Assembly: GCA_028023455.1 (NCBI GenBank)
Contig: JAQFVV010000043.1
Location: 1,859,483 to 1,923,482, forward strand
DNA: 64,000 nucleotides
Source of the DNA: Epiperipatus broadwayi
Taxonomy: Eukaryota; Onychophora; Udeonychophora; Euonychophora; Peripatidae
Direction of reading: 5' to 3'
In this document: one piece after another, positions 1 to 10,672 of the stretch
Layout: each line of letters opens with the position of its first letter
Numbering within the stretch: position 1 is the first letter of the stretch
Translations under genes and position numbers: made by a program
The notes under the pieces: model-generated
What the model saw: the letters and a program-made list of their open reading frames with translations, nothing else
Told to the model about the DNA's origin: nothing
Database searches by the model: none

Positions 1-1439
1 GGTATTAAATTCTGTAATATGAATCTTCCTCAAAAATGTATGACTTTCAAAATGTATATATAATGTTCTATGTGTTTGGTGAGTTTTTATTTGCAGTAAA
101 ACAATTTTTATATTGAGTAGTAACTATTTATGCATGGACACACATATAGATATAAATAACTACAACCATTAAATGTCTGTATCTTTAAATCATATAATAA
201 TAATTCAAACAAATATATTTAACACAGTATTTTTGGATACTGTGTTAAATATAAATATATGTAACAATAATACAATAAATGTCCAAAAATATTATATGTC
301 CCAAATAATGGTAAATAAAAGACCGTTTACATTTTATATATATTATCGACATTTAGCAGTGATTCATAAATGAGTGTGCCGAAATTACTGGGAAAAAATA
401 TATATACAAATTTATAGTTATATGTTAGACATTTCAATCATCTTGTTTTATTATTAAATGTCTTTATACAATAAATAACAGAAAAATGTTTTGTGATGGT
501 CAACTAACTACAAATGCCTTAACATAGAGCACATGTTAATTTATTTGACATTTTGTACTGCTTTCACTTTATCATTTCTCAGTATTTTTTTTTGTAGAAC
601 TTCCAAGACTTTGCATACTATAGTTTGTTGGAGGCATTATAATGAAAATAATTGACATTTTAACTCTTTTTAAAGAGTTTTTGAGATAATATATCCAAAG
701 TTCTATCTCCCATTGAAATCATGCTCAAGTTTATCGTAACATATTTTTATCAAAAAATCTATTATACTTTTCTGTTTCACATGATTATTCTGTAAAGATG
801 GACCCTTACAACTATTGATTCAACATCATAACATCTAGAAAACTGAAAGCCATATCGATTGGTCTTATTATCATTTCATTTTATTTGTGAAATATTATAT
901 TAAGAGATTAAAGTGAAATGGCTCTGAAGAAGACTGCAGGACAGTTGAAATGTATGTACAAATAAAGAGTTTTGCTAAAAAGTATTCGAAGTGGTTTGGA
1001 TAAATTGTATTATGAAACATAGTTAAGTAAAAATTTTCTAGTGCCTTTGTGTAATCTTAGTAAATAGAGTCCATGTATCACTTTCAATATAACCCCTACA
1101 TTTAAGTAATTTAAGTAAAATAGTTACTTCACTGTAATAATATACTTGTTAAAAGTGGCAACAGATAGAAGATTGCACCGTATTCACAATTCCGTCTGCA
1201 ATTCTATCTAAAAAGTTATAAAACCATTTAAATTGATTCTCACACATAACATAGTCATCCAATCTACTGAAAATGAATGTGAAAGTTTATAAACATTAAT
1301 TGCTAAAACAATTTTTTCATTCAAAACATGAAGAATATTTGCTTTTGCAATAGCAAGAACAGCCTAATCACCAACATTCGGAATAACTAAAAGACAAAAA
1401 AAATGGACATTCTTGTTTTTATTTTTAATTGAATTAAAA
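1..1439. other. No gene or recognisable element
   Basis: AT-rich sequence with stop codons in all frames and no inverted repeats, SINE boxes or transposase motifs that I can see. The stretch from about 1150 to 1440 lies just downstream, on the minus strand, of the reverse-transcriptase remnant at 1450-1955 and could hold its further decayed C-terminal part, but I could not align it. Confidence 0.4.
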
Positions 1440-1449
1440 TTTCTATCAT

Positions 1450-1955
1450 TAACCCTATATTAGCTCCTGATTTATGAATCTATCTACAAACTGGTGCAAA
1501 ATCTAATATCATAAAAATGGAAATAAAATTGGAGATAGTCCATATCTGTGATTAAAATTCAAATGCTTCAGATTTGTGACTATCAGTTATAACATTTTTT
1601 TATTATAGTCTGGCTTAGCATTTAAGCAATAAAAATAAGCATCCATGGATGACCAGGTATCTTTAACTATTGCCATAAATCTTCTCAAAAATATAAAATT
1701 AAATGCCTTAATCAAATTGGTGGAAGGGATATATAAATCAGATCTTTGCTCACAGTGTTGGCAGCAAAATGTATATTCATAGCCGCCATCGGGTTTCTAA
1801 AACCACATTATCTTTGGTAAGCATTCATCTGCGATTAAATCCAATCTATTCAATAGAATCTTTGAATATTTTTTTGCTGTAGCTGATATTAATGGTATTC
1901 CATCATAATTATGACAGTCTTTTATATTTCTTTTTACTTTTATAAATCTACATTA
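1450..1955 (-). pseudogene. Degraded LINE reverse transcriptase fragment
   Basis: Minus-strand translation gives NYDGIPLISATAKKYSKILL, then NRLDLIADECLPK, an in-frame stop, and later a segment ending IKAFNF. This matches the order of the N-terminal fingers region of non-LTR reverse transcriptases (N-Y-R-G-I-S-L-L-S..K-I-L..I-L-L-N-R-L, then L-T-K-A-F-D motif A). The catalytic aspartate of motif A is lost (AFN). Further along in another frame is RYGLSPILFPFL, which resembles the G-V-K-Q-G-C-V-L-A-P motif B region. Several frameshifts and stops make it a dead copy. Clade is not resolved from this fragment. It is separate from the LINE tail at 2247-2452, which has the same orientation but lies on the N-terminal side of it. 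Confidence 0.6.
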
Positions 1956-2229
1956 TAACAATAGATCCATTCTTCATAGACTACATATTCCTAATAAAAT
2001 TCCAATAGTTTAGTCATAATTTTAACATTTTTTAAGGTATCCTAATTTATAGCTGTCCATATTTAAATGAAAATATAAGGAGGCTATATACACTATTAAA
2101 AGCAGCCATTTGCATTCTTGCATTTATTCAAAAATCAGCATTATCATATAAAACAGTCCCTTCCACTAATTTAAAAGAACTATTTCATTTTTCGGGTCTG
2201 TATATTACTTCTGAAACATATAAAATGAC

Positions 2230-2250
2230 CATCATCATCATCATCATCAA
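2230..2250. repeat. (CAT)n microsatellite, LINE 3' tail
   Basis: About seven ATC/CAT repeats directly follow, on the minus strand, the stop codon of the LINE tail at 2247-2452. The stop TGA is itself the first unit of the TGATGA run. RTE-type LINEs are known to end in very short 3' UTRs made of such trimers, so I read this as the element's own 3' end. Confidence 0.75.
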
Positions 2251-2452
2251 ACATTATCAATCCACTGCAGGATGAAGGTCTCTCCAAGTTCAATCCATCT
2301 TTTCCTATCACTAGCTTCTCTTCTCCACATCACCCCTCCACACTTTCTTATTTCATCCATCCATCTCACATGTGGTCTCTTTCTGGGTCTTTTACAATCT
2401 CTTGGAATCCAGTTTAAAATTTCAATTGTCCATCTATTATCATCTCAGAAAT
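2247..2452 (-). pseudogene. LINE (endonuclease-RT type) C-terminal tail, copy 1
   Basis: The minus strand encodes DDNRWTIEILNWIPRDCKRP, then RKRPHVRWMDEIRK and ends ILQWIDNV-stop. This is the conserved tail found after the reverse transcriptase in a widespread LINE group (typical form: W-A-G-H-..R-R-D-D-N-R-W...G-K-R-..G-R-P..R-W-x-D-(E/D)-I). Only about 65 codons remain and the 5' side breaks off abruptly, as expected for 5'-truncated target-primed insertion. Three further copies are at 31777-32075, 47748-48185 and 61054-61377. Confidence 0.8.
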
Positions 2453-2944
2453 AAATAAAACAAGTGAATAGCTTTATTGTTCAGAAGTTCAAGTATCAAA
2501 AGTAAAAGAGCTAGGCATCATCCTAGACCTTCACTTTCAGAGACTGCCATTCTAACAATACACCAAACTCCGCAGGGTATCATAATTAATCAATAATCAG
2601 ATTTAACCTACTTGCTTCTTCTTAACATTTCTTGTCAATCATAGTACTGCCTTTAAATTACTTTAAAATTTATTACCCAGTCAAACAAACAAAAAAATAA
2701 TAATTTCACTAGTAAAAATAATCTTTTATTATTATAACTAACTTAAAAATCTAAATTTCAGTGTGTGACTGTTCTTGAAATTCAGCACGCCTAGTAATTG
2801 CATATGAAAATTGAACATTTTTTTTCCTAATATGTTTAGGATTGGTTCTATATTTTATTGTGATTATTATTTTAACTATAATATCTATGGTCTACCAACA
2901 ACTATGTTCAAAAGTCTTCATACAATATTAACTTTATATATATA

Positions 2945-3645
2945 ACAATAAAACTAATAAATATATCGGTAATTAACTATTAATAATCAAAAAATAATAA
3001 TAATAATTCTTCACAACAGCTATAAAATCAAACAATAATTTTATAAATTAAAAAGCTTTTTTTCAACACCAGCTTTGGTGCCTTTTTCAAATGTTACTAA
3101 TCTATTTAACGTTAACGAATCACCTGACGTAAAATCAACCAGTGTCCAATAATGGAATTAAAACAAACAATAATAATTAATTATTTATATTATTGTTGTT
3201 TGTTTTAATTCCATTATTGGACCCTGGATGATTATTTATATTATTACTGTTTGTTTTAATTCCATTATTGGACACTGGATGATTTTATGTCAGGTGATTT
3301 GTTAACGTTAAATAGATTAGTAACATTTGAAAAGGGCAACAAAGCAAGTGCTGACAAAAAGCTTTTTAATGTATAAAATTATTATGTGATTGTATAGCTG
3401 TTGTAAAGAATTATTATTATTTTTTTATTATTATTTTGTGGAAGAGCAGCATAAGGATTTTTTATTCCTTTCCAATTTTGATAATTAACTATTATGTACA
3501 GTTTTTCAATCTGCAGAAGTACTTTTGGTTAATTCCTTAACCCTCCTCAACTACCATTCGGTGGATTGAAAGATTGTAATAGTTAATTACTGTTATATTT
3601 ACTAGTTTTATTGATATTACAATTACTTTTTTAATTAATGGGCAT
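2945..3645. repeat. AT-rich dispersed repeat split by an insertion
   Basis: The sequence CAATAAAACTA-taa..GGTAATTAACTATTA at 2945-2982 resumes at 3482 with TAATTAACTATTATGTACAGT and continues through TTTCAATC-GCAGAAGTAC to about 3560. The uninterrupted form is at 37975-38095. The portion 3484-3640 also ends with an inverted copy of its own start (ATTGAAAGATTG..ATAGTTAATTACTG), so the family is a small foldback element. Function unknown. Confidence 0.6.
2983..3481. mobile_element. Palindromic PLE-type insertion with 13-bp target duplication
   Basis: A 499-bp insertion bounded by perfect copies of TAATTAACTATTA (2970-2982 and 3482-3494). The empty target is preserved at about 38015-38030. Two long arms (roughly 2995-3165 and 3240-3430) are inverted copies: AACGTTAAATAGATTAGTAACATTTGAAA-type sequence appears in both orientations, and the right arm has an extra internal duplication of a segment with GTTTTAATTCCATTATTGGA. 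An unpaired tail of about 50 bp follows the right arm. No coding remains. Inverted arms, tail and a 10-15 bp target duplication are the plan seen in the three GIY-YIG PLE copies here, so I assign it to PLE terminal repeats by architecture. A foldback DNA transposon is the alternative. Confidence 0.6.
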
Positions 3646-3879
3646 TTTTATTTCTCTATTATATATATATATTGTACTGGTCAACACCTACCCTGCGGAT
3701 TTTTACCATGTGCATAGAACTGAACACGAGGCTACTGTTGCACATCAGAGTACAGAATCCTTATAAACTCAACAATAAACTCTAAACTTAATGACTTAAA
3801 GTTCTAATTGAATTTTTAAATTAGAGAGATCAAACATTTCTTGATCTCTCCCATACCAAAAACTCTACTGCCATGCTTA

Positions 3880-3975
3880 TGGATGTCAGGATGTTGGACA
3901 TTGCATACCTTTGAAAGGCAGGATTTGAACCTAGCCTTTACAAGCCACTTCCAGAAAGAGAGAACTCTCCCAAAA
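3880..3975 (-). repeat. Possible decayed tRNA-like SINE
   Basis: The minus strand contains CTAGGTTCAAATCCTGCC, a good match to a pol III B box (GGTTCAAATCC). The expected A box upstream is not clear and there is no obvious target duplication or poly-A tail. It may be a SINE remnant or a chance match. Confidence 0.3.
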
Positions 3976-6900
3976 GGATATATAACTACCAACAAAATAT
4001 ATGAAACAAATAAGTAAAGAAGATATCCGCATGACAACAAATTTTTAATAACCCGATAAAGTCATATCTCATGTCCCTTTATTTCAGGTAATTGGACAAT
4101 TATGCTACGATTGGAAAATGTATATAGTTTTGTTGGAGAGGGAGAAAAATAAATAAGACATTCGCAATGAAATAATTTAAAAACAAAAACATATTTATTT
4201 TCCCAAATACACCACCACCATTTATATACATGAATAAAATACATTTTATTAACCTCAGCACTATAATAAGAGAAAAATCTATGAGCAATATGGATTCAAT
4301 TTACTCATGAAACTCCCTCTCTCTTTTCATATAGGTACTCTTGAATGAAGTGGTCAGAGTTTCTATCCACACACACACACACACACATCTTAAGCATTAC
4401 TTTTCTTTCATACAATATCAAAAATAATAGATGTACATGTATGTCGATCTACACATCTTTCCCACTGCTTAACTAAACATTTTAAAAGTGGGCGTTTGTA
4501 TACAAATGAAAGCATGTAGAGACAAAAGCAAAATGCTATATTTTAAATCAATTAGAATTTCTTTTATTATATGCATATATGCATTACTGGCAATAATAAA
4601 CCCAAAAAGAAAACACACATTTATGCACATTAAGCATTTCTTAAAATTAAGGTGGAAGGATGCTTTAACATAAAACAATCCAACACTTCGTGTACAAACA
4701 ACTCAACATACATTTATTGCATCAAAAATATATGTATTAATAAGATTCATCTTTACCAAAGCATATATACAATCATCAAATAAAATAATAAAACATTATA
4801 CCATCCCGCATTTTCAGATTTCTTCATCTGGTCTTCGGGGCTTCTGAGTATATTACAAAACTGGACAACAGGGCGGTGAGGACTTCTCTTTATTTTAGCA
4901 GGACATAAGCATTTAGATATTCATCATCATCAGCTTGTAATAGTGGCTACATGGCAGCAGCATAGGAGTCGGGCTGGTGCCCTGAAGTGGGGAGTTTACT
5001 CCATCTTCATCATTCTAACTACTTTAGACATTTTTATCTTTCTTAAGATTTCTACTAAGGTTTTTCTCCCCTTTAGTACCCCCATCAGCAAACTGACACT
5101 TATTTGTATAACTTTTGTGAGACTTTCATTTGAAACCATGCTTGGCTCTGTTCCCTTTTTATTTGTTTTTATAATGTGGGACAATCAGCGTCTTTTTCTT
5201 AATTCTTAAGATAAATTCTCACATATGGCCTTATTAAGATGGCTTCAGCAGTTTATAGCTGGCAAATGTCATCAGACAGACAGTCTTCCAAAGAAGACCC
5301 ATGATCAAATATTTCATCACCCGCAAGGACCAGCATAGAAGACTAAGCGAACACAATACAGCAACCCCAACATTTCATAGCAGCTCAACATAACCAGAGA
5401 ACAAGCAATCTTTCTATATTATCTTTTTTATTATCCCCCTTCAGCATCTGGTGAACAGCTTATATAACACACTCATTACAGTACAAATTTGGGTCCCCCC
5501 CCCCTGCTACTATTGCATCAGCCAACTCTAAATTCGTGGTTAATTGATTGGAACAATGCATATGGCTTTTTACACCTGAGTATTTCTCATCTCTTATTTG
5601 AATCTTTAATTTTTGTCTTTAGTTTTCACTCAGACCACCTTGGTTCATTATGGAGTTTCATTTATGTCAATTTCCAATTTTAATACAAAAGGAAAGTTTT
5701 TCTCACTTTTCCCTTTAAAAGATTAAACTAAAAAACACAAATCCAAAACTAAAATCAGATTTCTTGTTTTTAAAAATAAAACACAAAGCCAGATGATTGT
5801 TTCCAATCTATTAGTAAAATTAACATTTGATCAAACGATAATAATCTGCTATTGCCTTAACTTATTAACAGAGAAAATGTCTGACAAACATAACAAAAAT
5901 AGACTTATTGGACCATTTACAATTTATTTTTAATTAACCTTTATATATAGGTTCTAACACGTAAACAACTTAAGAGAAATGCACATTAGAAAAATTTGGA
6001 TGGTTAAAAATAAAAAAATATAACAACAATAATCGTATATATATATAACATTATAAATCATACATAAAATTACAAATCCTAGCTTTTAATATTTAATTTA
6101 TTCTTGTGTGTGGGTGAAAATATATGCACATACCCTCATTATTCATTTTTCAGTACGTTTATATAATTCGTACTTGATATACTATTATAATGGCTATAAA
6201 ATATAACTTAAAATTAATATAAAAATCTAAATCTATATACGTGCGATTAGCTGTAGCTACAGCCACCTTGTACATGGTCACTCCAAGGGTGCCTGTCACA
6301 ATAAATATATTCTGATTTCTAACTATAATATGAGCCACAAAAAGCTCGTTTGAGCATGCTTACACATAAGAGTGAAGTGATTTTTGTTGCATAAACAGAC
6401 CTCATCATAATAAATCCATGGGATATATAAAAAAGAAAAAATAACAATGTCAGTTCATGCAACCAATGTAATTGTTTCCAATATCTTTGAATCACAAATA
6501 ACTATTGTAACGTGCAAAAAAAATCAGTACCGATGCAAAATAAAGAACAAAAATTCTTTTTCTTTAAACTTTGAACACTTAAAAAATTAGCACAAATATC
6601 TAAGAAAAGAAAAAATCAAATGAGACCCCACACCAAATCAAAGTGATATCTTCGTTCAAACATGACAAATCTTTTCCAAAAAAACCAACAACTTATAATC
6701 ATTTAGTTATATGTTAAACTTTCTCTGTAAATTTAAGCTTCACTAAGCGTGGCTCTACAATAATAAACTTATTACTTCCAATCATCAGTTCCACGTTCAG
6801 GATTTGAAGAGTTCCCACCAAATAATCTTTGCATATTCTTAAGTATCTATAGTTAGATAAAAAATAATACTTTTATTATGACTACTGCGTTATAATTGAT

Positions 6901-7430
6901 GATATTATAACTACCATTTACTCGAATAATTTACTAGGCATGGTAACCATGTCAGATTTATGATAGTTTTTTTTTAGCCAAATTTTCTAGGTCTGTACTT
7001 ATAAGAGGTATAAAGACATTACCAAGTAAAACCTCTATCCGAATATGGTTCCAAATTGACTTATAATGACTTATGCAAGATCATAATTAAGATTTATTAA
7101 GTTAATTTTCCCAAAGTTACTTCACACATCTACCCAATTACTGATTAGTAAAAAAATATTTATCCATTATTAGAGAGACAGACTGTAAAGAGAACAAAAA
7201 TCTCCATTATTGGCCCAAATCGATTAGCACAGCGAGTATTACCAATCCTTCATTATTATTTTTCCTGCAATGACTTACATAGGCCATTTTACTTTTATTT
7301 TTACCTAAAGTTCATATACTCATGTTCCCATTCCAAATATATTAACATTGCTTTGCCTACAAAAAACAATCACGATCAAAGGTACAGTATGACACAAGTG
7401 AAACATTGTCTCTAACTCTCACATGATCAC
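3976..7430. other. No gene found; simple repeats only
   Basis: No transposase, RT or GIY-YIG motif and no convincing inverted repeat was found. A (CA)n run is at 4368-4387 and a poly-C run at about 5504-5513. The open frames present (for example around 4943-5209) have no recognisable motif and are open on both strands, as expected by chance in low-complexity AT-rich DNA. Confidence 0.4.
4368..4387. repeat. (CA)n microsatellite
   Basis: About ten uninterrupted CA units. Confidence 0.95.
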
Positions 7431-7435
7431 TATCT

Positions 7436-7565
7436 CATACTAGCCACAAGCCAGAAACTAGTCTGGGGATATTGGATGAGTAGGCACTAGATAGGGATTT
7501 TATGCATCCATTGATTGCTCTTGTTAGCACAAGATGGCACTACTATATGGAGAGTTTTGCTGTGT
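7436..7565 (+). mobile_element. Foldback/HHR-like element, right-arm fragment
   Basis: Carries the right arm of the foldback family: GCCACAAGCCAGAAACTAGT, then CTGGGGATATTGGATGAG, GATAGGGATTTTATGCA, and the terminal GGCACTACTATATGGAGAG. The CTGATGA half of the hammerhead-like core and the 3' tail are missing. Better copies are at 47049-47409 and 58647-58939. Confidence 0.7.
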
Positions 7566-7921
7566 TTTGGATTGTCTCTAACTCCATGCTTCAGATACAT
7601 TAAGAAACAGTATATAAAATCATACTGCTATCAGTTAGTACCATAAACTTTCCTACTCATTATGGGAACTTTATGAATATAGAAGCATATACAAAATTCC
7701 TCATGCCTGAATCCTTATTCAACAACTCCTGCATTAAGTGGATAATTAATGGTGAAATGGTACATTCTCCAAACTTAAGGACATACCAAACAAAAAAAAT
7801 CATAAACCGATTTAAAATAAAATTCTCATGGTCTCAAATTAGAGAAAAGGTAATTTATTGGGCTCAAAAGCATCAAATTTACTTATACTTTATATTACTG
7901 AACGGATTATCAAATTATTAG

Positions 7922-7958
7922 ATTTTTTTTTTTTAAAAAAAAAAAAGACCCCCCCCCT
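7922..7958. repeat. Poly-T/poly-A/poly-C low complexity
   Basis: A T-run, an A-run and a C-run in direct succession. No function inferred. Confidence 0.9.
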
Positions 7959-8134
7959 CTTCCACCATTTACTGCTAACTCTTCATTTCCAGGTGGAACT
8001 CAAAGATTATAAATTTAAAAATTCTTACCAAATTCTCTAAGTATAGGAGGATCTATAAAATATAATGCTTTGCAATAATTTTTTAATAACTGAAACACAG
8101 AACTATTATATACCTGTGTCTATATATATATATA

Positions 8135-8231
8135 GGGTATATGAGCACAGACTTTCACATAACCCGCCACTCTATCTCACAACACTGATACATTTAAACA
8201 CATATATGTTGAAAAGATAAACAATCACCAA
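8135..8231 (-). mobile_element. Ribozyme-SINE, copy starting at the predicted cleavage site
   Basis: On the minus strand the copy begins TTGGTGATTGTTTATCTTTT and runs through the tRNA-like body (ATGTATCAGTGTTGTGAGAT) to a decayed B box (AAAGTCTGTGCTCA). It lacks the hammerhead core entirely. Its first bases, TTGG, are exactly those that follow the predicted hammerhead cleavage point in the fuller copies. That is what reverse transcription of a self-cleaved RNA would leave, although random 5' truncation cannot be excluded from one copy. Confidence 0.65.
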
Positions 8232-8655
8232 TAATTTTTTTAATAAATTTTAATATTCATTTTCATTTGTCTTAACATCATAATTCTATCGTTAATATTT
8301 CAAGAGACATATATATATTTGAACTCAGAGTAACCCGAAAGTGTAATTTTACAGATTTTTAAAAATATATACTTTTAAAGCAAGCTAGTTCAAGAAAACG
8401 CAGGACCCAGGGCAATGTTTTCATATGTGGGAGAGTGGGTGCTAATAAAAAACCCTTTAAAAATATATCTTATTTGTAGATATAGATATATTGCTTACAA
8501 TTGATATAAATCATGCGAAGAATGATTCTCTTCATTAAACATTTTATTTAATCAATATTTAATGTAGGGGGTTTGAATACAGATTTTCAAACTCCCTTCA
8601 GTCATCCATTCTATCCCATACAACTGATACGCATGACCACACACACAAGTGAAAA

Positions 8656-8721
8656 AAATAAATGATCTCCAACATATGTATTTCGTGCCGAACCAGCACT
8701 CATCAGTTGGTCCCGATCATC
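8656..8721 (-). ncRNA. Hammerhead ribozyme motif (H17 mutated)
   Basis: Minus strand: stem I 5' side GGGACCAA, core CTGATGA, stem II GTGCTG-GTT-CGGCAC, GAA, A15.1, tiny stem III U-ACAU-A, U16.1, then G where H17 should be, then TTGG pairing back to CCAA. All other catalytic positions (C3, G5, A6, G8, A9, G12, A13, A14) are present. A G at position 17 should block cleavage, so this copy is probably inactive. Type I arrangement (open stem I), as in schistosome SINE and PLE hammerheads. Confidence 0.75.
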
Positions 8722-8765
8722 ATATCCCACACACATATATAATCAATGCTTGGTTTATATTAAGA

Positions 8766-8832
8766 TAGCAAATGTGGAACAACTGATGAGTGCTGGTTCA
8801 GCATGAAATACGTATATTGGAAATCATTTATC
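8766..8832 (+). ncRNA. Hammerhead ribozyme motif, core intact
   Basis: CTGATGA at 8783-8789, stem II GTGCTG-GTT-CAGCAT (closing pair G.U), GAAA at 8805-8808, stem III reduced to one or two pairs around ACGT, U16.1 at 8815 and A17 at 8816. Predicted cleavage is between 8816 and 8817, releasing a 5' end TTGGAAATC. Stem I is weak in this copy (CAA with TTG plus a mismatch), though the family consensus has CCAA/TTGG and an outer helix GATAA/TTATC around an internal loop. This is the only copy in the window with every core residue intact. Self-cleavage is inferred. Confidence 0.75.
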
Positions 8833-9049
8833 TTTTTCACATGTGTATGGTCATATATATCAGTTGTAGGAATAAGAGTGGATGGCTGAAAGAGGCTTGA
8901 AAGACTGTGTTCAAATCCCTTATATTACATCTAGACACCGGGTATTGTGTATTTAAAATATTAATCAATATTTGAGACAACAAAAAAAAATACCTTCTGT
9001 ATTATGCAAAAAATATTTTATTTCTTGAATGTTTTATTGTGAAAACATA

Positions 9050-9245
9050 GTAATCTGGACCAACTGATGATTTCTGGTAATATATATATAATGGTGATTA
9101 TTTATCTTTTCAACATGTGTGTGATCAGGTGGGTCAGCAATATGAGATGGCATGGAGAGTTGAGGGTCATGTAAAAGTCTGAGTTCGAATCCCTTTTATA
9201 TTACATTATATGTGCAGGTGTATGTAAACCTGTACAGTGTATTAA
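9050..9245 (+). mobile_element. Ribozyme-SINE, single plus copy
   Basis: Starts with AATCTGGACCAACTGATGA (stem I 5' side and core), but stem II and the GAAA segment are replaced by a TA-rich stretch. It resumes at ATGGTGATTATTTATCTTTT. The pol III-like part is the best in the window: GTGATCAGGTGGGTCAGCAA (A-box-like) and GTCTGAGTTCGAATCCC (B box). It ends TTATATTACAT followed by a GTGCAGGTGT..AACCTGTACAGTG hairpin that other copies share. Confidence 0.75.
9052..9110 (+). ncRNA. Broken hammerhead motif
   Basis: CTGATGA at 9064-9070 with CCAA before it and GGTGATTATTTATC after, but stem II's 3' strand and the GAA triplet are lost. Not functional as it stands. Confidence 0.6.
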
Positions 9246-9249
9246 ATTA

Positions 9250-10085
9250 ATGTTTTAGATTGTTGTTTTTTTTTTTGCGAATTCTGATTCTATAGATAAA
9301 ATTGCCAATAAAGATAATTGTTTTTGACCTACGCTTATTTCATATTAACATGAGAAAAACGTTGCAAAACGTATAGGTATATATGTTGCATGTAGCTGAA
9401 AAATGTATGCTACCACACTGGTATATTTCTACAAGTGTATTTTTTCGCATGTGATAGTGTAGATAAATACAGAAAGGAAACATAATTACATTTAACAAGT
9501 GATAAAATGTTGTTTTTTTTAATTTTGCAAGAGACGTAGATCATACAGGCCCTGGTGTTATGCCATCACACTGTTTGCACTAACCCCGAGTCAGATTAAA
9601 ATTTCAGTGTTAGAACAATCTACTTGAATTCTGTGGGGTTTTTTCTTGATAAGGTTTAGCATTAATTATTGATTGTTTAATTCAATGTAAAGATAACAAT
9701 TTTAAAGTTATGTTATTAAATGATGTGTGTCCTTAAATAAAGTCCTTTTGGAATTTTTAAATACATATATCATTTTATTTAATATCTTGTACAGTTTAGC
9801 AAGTGTTAAGAGTGAACTCAAGGTTAAAGCTCCACGGATAGCTCAATCTGTCTCTTCTACATGTCAAATGTCATATGTCCTCCTAGGCATCAAAGCATTT
9901 TGATTTTTTTTTTTAAATTTGGTTTATTGGCTCAATTACATTTTTTAAAAAAAACAACAACACAATGTTAAAGTTTATTTTAATTAATTCAAACTTGATA
10001 AAGGTACAGAAAAATTATAAATAAATAATAGCTAAGCCGGTTTATTGTATCTCGGTCTTATTTAAACTATGCATTTCTGTTAAAA
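9250..10085. other. No gene or recognisable element
   Basis: AT-rich with poly-T tracts near 9265 and 9908. No coding motif, SINE boxes or strong inverted repeats were recognised. Confidence 0.4.
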
Positions 10086-10253
10086 GTAGGATGAATATTC
10101 AAGCACGAGTGCGTGTGTGGCGCAACTGTTCCTAAAAGCTATTAATATAAAATAGATAACTAAAAATAATAAACTAGCTGAGCGCTTTCAAAAGATCTTG
10201 CCTTCATAATCATAGCTTGCTACTACATTTAATGATATGCAAATATGCTAATT

Positions 10254-10608
10254 CCACTTTTACAGACCCCACACCCAGTATATAATATTGCATGTTCCAA
10301 CAATAACTGTAAAGGCACATATTATGGGGAAAGCAGAGCATCTTTGTCCACACGATTAGCACAACATAAATATTCATACAATAGAGCTCGCAACGATCCT
10401 TCTACCTATTATTCAGTTTTCTATCAGCACCAGAGCACAAGTCACCACGAGTGCATTCCAGACAACCCCACAATCGTGTGTAGAGAGAGACATGACCTTA
10501 AAAGAAAAATCAAAGAGGCCTTAATTCATCTCACGAGACAATGATGCCATAAATAGGAAGGACACGTGCTATGCTTTATCGAAGAAATGGAATTAGCATA
10601 TTTGCATG
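10254..10608 (+). pseudogene. PLE GIY-YIG endonuclease domain
   Basis: Encodes HPVYNIACSNNNCKGTYYGE, then SRASLSTRLAQHKYSYNRA and KRKIKEALIHL. The GIY-YIG signature is present as V-Y-N..(10-12 aa)..Y-Y-G, with the catalytic arginine in STRLAQHK and the late glutamate in KIKEA. The C-x4-C pair between GIY and YIG is typical of PLEs. The frame closes with TGA at 10542-10544. A one-base shift restores the family's C-terminus (NDAINRKDT-CYALSKKWN), so the copy has a frameshift. The protein would nick DNA to start target-primed reverse transcription; no reverse transcriptase domain is present here. Confidence 0.85.
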
Positions 10609-10625
10609 TTATTAAACGTAGTAGC

Positions 10626-10672
10626 AAGCTATGATTATGAAGGCAAGATCCTTTGAAAGCGCTCAGCTAGTT
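10626..10672 (+). ncRNA. Hammerhead-like relic in PLE right arm
   Basis: TGATTATGA, hairpin AAGG-CAAGAT-CCTT, then TGAAAGCGCTCAGC. The order resembles CTGANGA / stem II / GAAA / stem III / cleavage site of the hammerheads reported in PLE terminal repeats, and the same order recurs in the other PLE arms here (minus strand at 18461-18510, 59806-59855 and 3052-3092). The 5' core is not canonical, so it is a resemblance and not a confirmed ribozyme. The inverted left arm holds the matching copy on the minus strand at about 10170-10216. Confidence 0.4.

Larger units (their letters stand above)
8563..8935. mobile_element. Ribozyme-SINE, head-to-head pair
   Basis: Two copies of one SINE-like unit face each other. 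The left unit (about 8563-8721) reads on the minus strand and the right unit (about 8766-8935) on the plus strand, with a spacer of about 45 bp. Each unit runs hammerhead motif, TTATCTTTTT-like linker, CACATGTGT, tRNA-like segment, and a B-box-like GTTCAAATCCC (right) or its minus-strand equivalent with decay (left). Long hairpins of this type would form in RNA from either strand. The right unit ends near TTATATTACATC, the sequence that also ends other copies. Confidence 0.75.

Noticed and set aside
4368-4387. Tandem CA run considered as a functional element
   Set aside because: Ordinary microsatellite.
4943-5209. 88-codon open frame rich in F, L and I
   Set aside because: No domain or start context; an overlapping antisense frame is also open. 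Expected by chance in T-rich sequence.
7673-8040. Two overlapping frames of 82 and 60 codons
   Set aside because: No homology recognised, and the second runs through a poly-T/A/C tract. Not a gene.
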